A DNA stretch of 64,000 nucleotides. It comes from Dialister micraerophilus DSM 19965 (GTDB lineage: Bacteria; Bacillota; Negativicutes; Veillonellales; Dialisteraceae). Under the pieces are notes generated by a model, which had not been told where the DNA came from, made no database searches, and worked only from the letters and a program-made list of their open reading frames with translations. Shown here in pieces: positions 56,063 through 64,000 of the stretch. The first letter of the stretch is position 1. Each line of letters starts with the position of its first letter. The stretch lies in contig NZ_GL878519.1 in assembly GCF_000194985.1 (NCBI RefSeq), forward strand, positions 1,140,282 to 1,204,281. The letters run 5' to 3'. The position numbers and the translations under genes are program-made.

Positions 56063-57202
56063 ATGAAATGGAATGTGATATTAATGGAAAAACAAAGATC
56101 TCGTCGTTTTTTTATTTTAACGGCAAGTATAGGGACAGGACACAGTCAAGCTGCAAGAGCGATTGCAGAAGCAATCAAGGAAGAACATCCGCAAGATAGT
56201 GTAAGAGTTTTAGATTTTGTTTCAAGAGATTTTTTTTCTATTGATTCAATGATAAAAAAATCGTACTTGAAGATGATTGAATTATTTCCGGAACTTTATG
56301 ACAGTTTATATAGTAATTCGCAGAAAAGTCGTTTTGGAGAAACTTCACAAATTTTAGTTTCTTGGAGTTTTAAAAACAGAATGAAAAAATTAATTAAAGT
56401 ATTAAATCCTGATGCTTTAATATTTACTCATCCGTTTCCGGCTGCTGCCGCAAATTTATTGAAAAAAGAAGAAATAATAAAAATTCCGTTGTTGGGTGTT
56501 ATTACAGACTTTGATATACATCAACTGTGGATAGATAAAGAATTGGATGCATTATGCGTAGCAACCGATAATTTGGCCGAACATCTAAAAAATTATGGAA
56601 TTGATTCAAATAAGATTTATTCTACCGGGATACCGATAAGAAAGTCGTTTTATGAAGTTTCGGACAACATAACACCTGAAAAAGGAACGGTGCTTTTGAT
56701 GGGTGGAGGATTAGGACTTGGAGATATAACCGATAATTTAAAACGTTTGGATAAAGTAAAAGAAATAAAAAAATTTATTGTTATTACAGGTAAAAATATT
56801 AGTCTCTATGAAGATGTATCGGCATTGTCGGAACATCTGATACATCCTGTGGAATTACATAGTTATACAAATAAAGTTGCAGAAATAATGAAAAGAAGTG
56901 AGATTTTGGTAACTAAACCCGGGGCATTGAGCTGTACTGAAGCCATGATGTTGAAATTACCTATGGTACTTGTAAATACTTTGCCGGGACAAGAAAGAGC
57001 AAATGCATCTTATATGGTTAATAAGGGTTGTGCATTGTGGGTTAAACGTGGAGAGTTGTCGGAAGCGGTAGAAAGTATTTTGCAAAATTCCGAAAAAAGG
57101 AAACAAATGGCTGAAGCCTGTGGAGCAAATACCGTACAAAGTGCAAAAGAAGTTGTAAAAATTTTATATAATTTGATGAAAAATAAAGAAAGAAATACTT
57201 GA
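56063..57202 (+). CDS. MGDG-synthase / UgtP-like glycosyltransferase
   Basis: A 379-residue GT28-type protein with an N-terminal MGDG-synthase domain (FFILTASIGTGHSQAARAIAEAI) and a C-terminal nucleotide-sugar domain (LMGGGLGLGD and the donor motif TKPGALSCTEAMMLKLPMVLVNTLPGQE). It probably transfers sugar to diacylglycerol to make membrane glycolipids; the donor is unknown. An in-frame ATG at 56084 is possible (MEKQRSRRFF), but the frame is unbroken from 56063. Its stop codon lies in the loop of a 19-bp hairpin. Confidence 0.85.
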   Translation: MKWNVILMEKQRSRRFFILTASIGTGHSQAARAIAEAIKEEHPQDSVRVLDFVSRDFFSIDSMIKKSYLKMIELFPELYDSLYSNSQKSRFGETSQILVSWSFKNRMKKLIKVLNPDALIFTHPFPAAAANLLKKEEIIKIPLLGVITDFDIHQLWIDKELDALCVATDNLAEHLKNYGIDSNKIYSTGIPIRKSFYEVSDNITPEKGTVLLMGGGLGLGDITDNLKRLDKVKEIKKFIVITGKNISLYEDVSALSEHLIHPVELHSYTNKVAEIMKRSEILVTKPGALSCTEAMMLKLPMVLVNTLPGQERANASYMVNKGCALWVKRGELSEAVESILQNSEKRKQMAEACGANTVQSAKEVVKILYNLMKNKERNT

Positions 57203-57221
57203 AGTGTTTCTTTCTTTATTT
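57181..57221 (+). terminator. Hairpin with the stop codon of the glycosyltransferase in its loop
   Basis: A 19-bp stem (57181-57199 with 57203-57221, one G-U) encloses TGA (57200-57202), which is the stop codon. It resembles a terminator with little T tail. Confidence 0.6.
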
Positions 57222-57263
57222 CTTGTGTTAAAATAGAACAAAATATTTTAGGAGGACTTATTT

Positions 57264-58511
57264 ATGGTTCTGAAAAAATTACCTATTACAGAACATCGTT
57301 TATATAAAATTGCAGAAGAATATGGCACTCCTTTTTATATATATGATCAAAAAGGTATTGAAGATAATATAAATAATTTTAAAAAATCTTTTTCTTGGTG
57401 CTCAAATTTTTATAAATATTTTGCAGTAAAAGCCACACCCAATCCTTGGATTTTAAAATTATTACATAACATGGGTATAGGTGCAGATTGCAGTTCGATG
57501 GCAGAGTTGATTTTGGCAGAAGCTGTAGGCTTAAAAGGAAAGGAAATTGTTTTTTCATCAAATAATACTGCCGATGAAGAATTTATAAAAGCAAATTCTT
57601 TAGGAGCTATTATTAATTTGGATGATATATCAATGTTTGGAGATTTGGAAAGATTAAAAATTATTCCGGAAAAAATTTCATTTAGGTATAATCCGGGAAA
57701 TAAAGTATCCATAGGAAATAATTTCATAGGAAAGCCTGAAGATGCAAAGTATGGAATGACTAAAGAACAACTTCTTGAAAGCGTACAAATAGCTAAAAAA
57801 CTTAAAATACCGTTTATAGGCATACATACGATGATTGTTTCATCAGAATTAACATTGGATGTATTAATAGCCAATATTAGAATGTTGTTTGAGTTGGCAA
57901 TTGAAATAAGAGAAAAATTTAATGTAATTGTAGATTTTATAGATTTCGGTGGAGGAATAGGAATACCTTATCATCCTGATGATAGAGCTGTAAATCTATT
58001 TGAATTGGGAAAAAGAACTCATGAGTTGTTTAAATCAATGATGAGCGGATTTGAAAAAACTCAATTGAGTTTTGAATGTGGAAGAGCAATTACCGGACCA
58101 TATGGATACTTGGTAACAAAAGTTATACATCATAAAAATATTTATAAAAAATATATAGGTGTAGATGCTTGTATGGCAGATTTAATGAGACCCGGAATAT
58201 ACGGTGCATATCATGAAATTACAGTTTGTTCCAAGGAAGATACAAATGAAACTCAAATTTATGATATCGTGGGTTCTTTATGTGAAAATAATGATAAATT
58301 TGCAATAAACAGAAAATTACCGAAAATTTTAAAAGGTGATTTGATTGTTATACATGATACAGGAGCTCATGGACATTCAATGGGATTTAATTATAACGGT
58401 AAACTCAGACATCAAGAATTATTATTACATTCGGACGGTACAATTCAAAAAATAAGAAGAAATGAAACTTTAAATGATTTATTTTCAACTCTTGATTTTC
58501 CGGGATTATAA
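57264..58511 (+). CDS. lysA: Diaminopimelate-decarboxylase family PLP enzyme
   Basis: A 415-residue fold-III PLP-dependent enzyme (alanine-racemase-like barrel plus beta domain). FAVKATPNP carries the PLP lysine (about 53), DFGGGIGIPY the glycine loop, and the end has GSLCENND and HDTGAHGHS. It deviates from the textbook DAP decarboxylase at two places: HIGSQ is replaced by HTMIVSSE and EPGR by ECGR. A lysine-biosynthesis role is the best guess, but another amino-acid decarboxylase is possible. AGGAGG precedes the ATG. Confidence 0.75.
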   Translation: MVLKKLPITEHRLYKIAEEYGTPFYIYDQKGIEDNINNFKKSFSWCSNFYKYFAVKATPNPWILKLLHNMGIGADCSSMAELILAEAVGLKGKEIVFSSNNTADEEFIKANSLGAIINLDDISMFGDLERLKIIPEKISFRYNPGNKVSIGNNFIGKPEDAKYGMTKEQLLESVQIAKKLKIPFIGIHTMIVSSELTLDVLIANIRMLFELAIEIREKFNVIVDFIDFGGGIGIPYHPDDRAVNLFELGKRTHELFKSMMSGFEKTQLSFECGRAITGPYGYLVTKVIHHKNIYKKYIGVDACMADLMRPGIYGAYHEITVCSKEDTNETQIYDIVGSLCENNDKFAINRKLPKILKGDLIVIHDTGAHGHSMGFNYNGKLRHQELLLHSDGTIQKIRRNETLNDLFSTLDFPGL

Positions 58512-58515
58512 AATT

Positions 58516-58550
58516 AAAACACGTTCCACTTTGAAGTGAAACGTGTTTTT
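58516..58550. terminator. Bidirectional terminator between lysA and the reverse-strand gene
   Basis: AAAACACGTTCCACTT pairs with AAGTGAAACGTGTTTTT around TTG-like bases; A and T runs flank both sides. Confidence 0.87.
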
Positions 58551-58555
58551 AATTA

Positions 58556-59503
58556 TCAAATAAGATTAGGAGCTTTATTTAAAGCAAGTTCAGTCTCATA
58601 AATTAATTCTTTAACAATTTCTTTTGCAGGTAATATTTTATTTAATTTAACCAGTGACATTCCTGCAAGTACGTATCCGTTTTCAATATCACCTTGGAGC
58701 ATACCTTTTTCAAGAGTGCCTGTTGCTAATGAATCTAATTCTGATTGCGATGCGCCGTTATATTCTTTTGAAATATAATTTTCAGAAAATTTATTTTTTA
58801 GTCCTCTAACACTTGCTGCTGTTGAAAAACCTGTTACCGTAGAATCTGTATCTGTGGCATTTATGATGGCATTTTTTGCATTTTCATGTATCGCACATTC
58901 TTCGGATATGAGGAATCGTGTGCCTATTTGAACACCGGATGCACCTAAAATTAAAGCTGCTGCAATACCTTTGCCATCAACGATACCTCCTGCAGCAATA
59001 ATAGGAATTTTTATTGAAGGAACAATATTTTGCATTAATGACATAATTGTAATTTTTCCGTCATGACCTCCGGACTCCATACCTTCCAATATTAATGCAT
59101 CAGCACCTTTTTCTTGCATATATATAGCAGATTTTAAAGTTGTTGTTAAAGGAATACATTTTATTCCATTAGTTTGAAGTGTGCTGAAATATGGTGATGC
59201 ATCTCCTGCAGCTAATGTAACAAAGGGAACCTTTTCATCGCAAACTAATTGTAAAATATCATCTTTATTAGGCGCTTTAATCATTATATTTACACCGAAA
59301 CATTGATTTTTCCCCATTATATCTTTATATAATTTTATATTTTTACGAACTTCATCAACGGAAAATCCGCCAGATGCCATAACACCTGCACCGCCGGCAC
59401 TACGAACCGCAGCAGCAAGTTTTGCATCTGAAATATGTGCCATTCCACCTTGAATAATAGGATATTCAATATTAAGAAGTTTTGTCAGCTCTGTGTTCCA
59501 CAT
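58556..59503 (-). CDS. fabK: FabK-like enoyl-ACP reductase II / nitronate monooxygenase family
   Basis: A 315-residue FMN TIM-barrel enzyme. Features seen are IEYPIIQGGMAHISDAKLAAAV, FGVNIMI, EGMESGGHDGKITIMSL and IAAGGIVDGKGIAAALILGASGVQIGTRFL. The GGH motif and general layout are those of FabK, which makes fatty acids in place of FabI, but nitronate monooxygenases share the fold. No fatty-acid genes lie next to it, so the assignment rests on sequence only. A site AAGGAG is upstream of ATG at 59503 on the reverse strand. Confidence 0.75.
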   Translation of the reverse strand: MWNTELTKLLNIEYPIIQGGMAHISDAKLAAAVRSAGGAGVMASGGFSVDEVRKNIKLYKDIMGKNQCFGVNIMIKAPNKDDILQLVCDEKVPFVTLAAGDASPYFSTLQTNGIKCIPLTTTLKSAIYMQEKGADALILEGMESGGHDGKITIMSLMQNIVPSIKIPIIAAGGIVDGKGIAAALILGASGVQIGTRFLISEECAIHENAKNAIINATDTDSTVTGFSTAASVRGLKNKFSENYISKEYNGASQSELDSLATGTLEKGMLQGDIENGYVLAGMSLVKLNKILPAKEIVKELIYETELALNKAPNLI

Positions 59504-59636
59504 AGTATAAATTCTCCTTTATTGTAAATAATTTAATTTGTAAAATATGTTATCTCTATTTTATTACTGTTTTTTATATTTATCAATTAATGGTACACTT
59601 ATTCACTAAAAGTTACTAAATATTGTTCAAAAAAGA

Positions 59637-59664
59637 TTGACGTGATATACTAATTGTGTAAAAT
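59637..59664 (+). promoter_or_regulatory. Candidate promoter of the glycolytic operon
   Basis: TTGACG (59637-59642), 16-base spacer, TAAAAT (59659-59664), about 70 bases before the gap start. Consensus match only. Confidence 0.5.
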
Positions 59665-59735
59665 ATATAGTTTTTATATTTAATAATTTAGAATGTGTGC
59701 ATTATTTTATTTATTGGCTCTAGGAGGGCAACTAT

Positions 59736-60743
59736 ATGATAAAAGTCGGAATTAACGGATTTGGAAGAATCGGCAGATTGGTATTTCGAGGTCTTTTGGA
59801 AAGAGATGATTTAGAAATAGTTGCAATTAATAATCCGAGCGGAGTTGAAACGGCTGCATATTTATTGAAATATGATACTGTTCATGGAAGATTGGGAAAA
59901 TCGGTTGAAATCGACGGTGAAGATTTAATTGTAGATGGGAAAAGAATTCATGTATTTATGGATCGTGATCCGTCGAAGTTGGACTGGAGTAAATACGGTA
60001 CTCAAATAGTTGTTGAATCTACCGGAAAACTTAAAGATAAAGAATGTGCAGGACAACATATAAAAGGCACTGTTAAAAAAGTTGTAATTACAGCTCCGGG
60101 AAAAGGCAGTATTACAACTATCGTTATGGGTGTAAATGAAGATGTTTATAATCCTGAAAAAGATCACGTAGTATCCAACGCTTCATGTACAACGAATTGT
60201 TTAGGACCTGTTGTAAAAGTTCTTCAAGAAAATTTTGGAATAAACTACGGTTTAATGACAACAATTCATTCGTATACAAACGATCAAGCCATTTTGGAAA
60301 AAGCTCATAAAAAAGACATTAGACGTGGACGTGCTGCCGCAGAAAATATGATTCCTACAAGTACAGGTGCCGCAAAAGCCATCGGAATTGTTATACCGGA
60401 ATTGAAAGGTAAATTAAACGGACTGTCTGTAAGAGTTCCGACTTCTGACGTATCTATGGTTGACTTAACGTGTGAGCTTAAGAGTAAAGTAACTGTTGAA
60501 GAAGTAAATGCAGCATTTAAAAAAGCATCTGAGAGCCAAATGAAAGGAATTCTTGCATACACTGATGAGCCTTTAGTTTCGAGTGATTTTAAAACAACTG
60601 ATGTAAGTACTACAATAGACAGTTTATTAACTATGGTTATGGAAGATAAAATGGTAAAAGTTATTGCATGGTATGATAACGAATGGGGTTATTCCATGAG
60701 AATTATTGATTTAGTAGCATTTATTGCATCAAAAGGATTATAA
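59736..60743 (+). CDS. gap: Glyceraldehyde-3-phosphate dehydrogenase
   Basis: A 335-residue NAD-dependent enzyme. VGINGFGRIGRLVFRG binds the nucleotide, SNASCTTNCLGP (about 147-158) carries the catalytic Cys, and NEWGYSMRI is near the C terminus. AGGAGGGC precedes the ATG. First gene of the gap-pgk-tpiA-eno operon; no cggR regulator gene precedes it. Confidence 0.98.
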   Translation: MIKVGINGFGRIGRLVFRGLLERDDLEIVAINNPSGVETAAYLLKYDTVHGRLGKSVEIDGEDLIVDGKRIHVFMDRDPSKLDWSKYGTQIVVESTGKLKDKECAGQHIKGTVKKVVITAPGKGSITTIVMGVNEDVYNPEKDHVVSNASCTTNCLGPVVKVLQENFGINYGLMTTIHSYTNDQAILEKAHKKDIRRGRAAAENMIPTSTGAAKAIGIVIPELKGKLNGLSVRVPTSDVSMVDLTCELKSKVTVEEVNAAFKKASESQMKGILAYTDEPLVSSDFKTTDVSTTIDSLLTMVMEDKMVKVIAWYDNEWGYSMRIIDLVAFIASKGL

Positions 60744-60746
60744 AAT

Positions 60747-61931
60747 ATGCAAAAGAAAACTATTTATGATGTTGATGTAAGAAACAAGAAAATTTATTTA
60801 CGTACAGATTATAATGTTCCGCATAATGAGTACGGTATTACAGATGACAGAAGAATAAGAGCAACAATTCCTACGTTGAGATACCTTATTAAAGAAGGTG
60901 CATCAATTGTTATTGCAAGTCATATGGGAAGACCTAAAGGTGAAGTAAAAAGAGAATTGTCACTTAAACCTGTTGCGGAAAGATTATCTGAATTATTGGG
61001 ACAAAAAGTATATTTTGCCGATGACTGTATAGGTGAAGAAGTTGAAATAAAAAAATCTCAACTGAAGCAAGGTGAAGTACTTTTGCTCGAAAATTTAAGA
61101 TTCCATACAGAAGAGGAAAAAAATGATTCTGAATTCGTGGAACAGTTGATAAAAGGTTGTGAATTGGCCGTAAACGATGCTTTCGGTGTATCGCATCGTA
61201 TGCACGCTTCAATTGCAGGTGTAGGTAAAAAATTACCTATGGTGGCAGGATTATTGCTGAAAAAAGAAATAGATTTTTTAGGAGGACTTATGGAATCTCC
61301 TGAGCGTCCATTTGCAGCAATTATTGGAGGCGCTAAAATAAGAGATAAAATACAAGTAATTGCAAATTTAATGGAAAAAGCCGATGTTATTTTAATCGGT
61401 GGCGGTATGGCAAATACTTTCGTAGCGGCGGAAGGCTATGACATGGGACAGTCTCTTCAAGATAAAGACAGATTTGATTTGGCACGTGACTTAATGGATA
61501 AAGCGAAAGAAATGGGTTCGGTAATTATGTTGCCGGTGGATTTCAAAGCCGGAGATTCATTTTCTTCAAATGCAAAAACAAAAGTTTTGGAAGCAAATGA
61601 ATTTGAAGATCCGTGGATGGCGCTGGATATAGGGCCCAAGACAATATCTAAGTATGTAGAAGTTCTGAAAAAGATGAAAACGGTAGTATGGAACGGACCT
61701 ATGGGTGTTTTTGAAATGAAACCTTTTTCAGACGGTACATTTACTATAGCTGAAGCGATTGCAGAATTGGATGCTAAAACTGTTATAGGTGGAGGAGAAT
61801 CTGCATCTGTTGTGGATCAGTTGGGAATTGAAGATAGATTTTCTCATGTATCTACAGGCGGAGGTGCATCATTGGAAATGTTAGAAGGAATGATTTTGCC
61901 GGGCGTTGCAATTTTACAAGATAAGGAGTAA
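60747..61931 (+). CDS. pgk: Phosphoglycerate kinase
   Basis: Makes ATP from 1,3-bisphosphoglycerate. The 394-residue protein has the KIYLRTDYNVPH start (in place of the common RVDFNVP), SHMGRPKG, the substrate-binding and the C-terminal GGGESASVVD loop. It follows gap by three bases and precedes tpiA by five. Confidence 0.97.
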   Translation: MQKKTIYDVDVRNKKIYLRTDYNVPHNEYGITDDRRIRATIPTLRYLIKEGASIVIASHMGRPKGEVKRELSLKPVAERLSELLGQKVYFADDCIGEEVEIKKSQLKQGEVLLLENLRFHTEEEKNDSEFVEQLIKGCELAVNDAFGVSHRMHASIAGVGKKLPMVAGLLLKKEIDFLGGLMESPERPFAAIIGGAKIRDKIQVIANLMEKADVILIGGGMANTFVAAEGYDMGQSLQDKDRFDLARDLMDKAKEMGSVIMLPVDFKAGDSFSSNAKTKVLEANEFEDPWMALDIGPKTISKYVEVLKKMKTVVWNGPMGVFEMKPFSDGTFTIAEAIAELDAKTVIGGGESASVVDQLGIEDRFSHVSTGGGASLEMLEGMILPGVAILQDKE

Positions 61932-61936
61932 TTTGT

Positions 61937-63993
<2,057 letters not shown>

Positions 63994-64000
63994 CATTTCT

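Overview
The window looks like a low-GC (roughly one third G+C by eye) anaerobic Firmicutes chromosome, most likely a member of the Negativicutes (Veillonellaceae/Dialister-like). That placement is inference: it rests on the two-subunit GlyQ/GlyS synthetase, the dacA-ftsB-S1-ppx-tilS-hpt-ftsH order, a diaminopimelate-decarboxylase-type lysA, type 1B dihydroorotate dehydrogenase (pyrK/pyrD) and many Gram-positive-style intrinsic terminators and riboswitches. No 16S gene is present, so the genus cannot be fixed.

Bases 1-~5970 are the right-hand third of a Tn916-family conjugative transposon: tet(M), the small cysteine-rich orf6, the divergent HTH regulator orf9, the sigma-like orf7, orf8, excisionase and tyrosine integrase. 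The element continues off the left edge. Its right end abuts A/T-rich host DNA only about 165 bp upstream of the T-box leader of glyQS.

The rest (~5970-64000) is core chromosome, nearly all on the + strand in compact operons: glycyl-tRNA synthetase (T-box controlled); a DEAD-box helicase and an ECF-transporter S component; a reverse-strand DUF1858 redox-type protein; cell wall/division and tRNA-modification genes (dacA, ftsB, S1 protein, ppx/gppA, tilS, hpt, ftsH); ribosomal proteins L13/S9 behind a consensus promoter and probable L13 leader; pnp-dut-mtaB-hinT-rpsU-yqeY; a long glutamine synthetase; four reverse-strand tRNAs (Asp, Gly, Cys, Leu); ybaK; the pyrimidine operon pyrB-C-carA-carB-pyrK-pyrD; an alanine/sodium symporter; a secreted peptidoglycan-binding/3D protein; glmU-prs-pth-tmk; the FMN-riboswitch riboflavin operon ribD-E-BA-H with a DUF47-like gene; the folate genes folP-B-K, then mfd and a flippase; HU with a structured leader; a glycolipid glycosyltransferase; lysA-like decarboxylase; a FabK-like reductase; and the lower-glycolysis operon gap-pgk-tpiA-eno (no phosphoglycerate mutase between tpiA and eno).

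No CRISPR array, prophage, defence island or obviously new multi-gene system was found. The most interesting sequence-level signals are an A-AAA-AAG slippery heptamer directly before a stop codon that would restore the normal N terminus of TilS, structured leaders before HU and glnA, an FMN riboswitch whose terminator arm carries the ribD ribosome-binding site, and a hairpin-buried 23-codon ORF inside Tn916.
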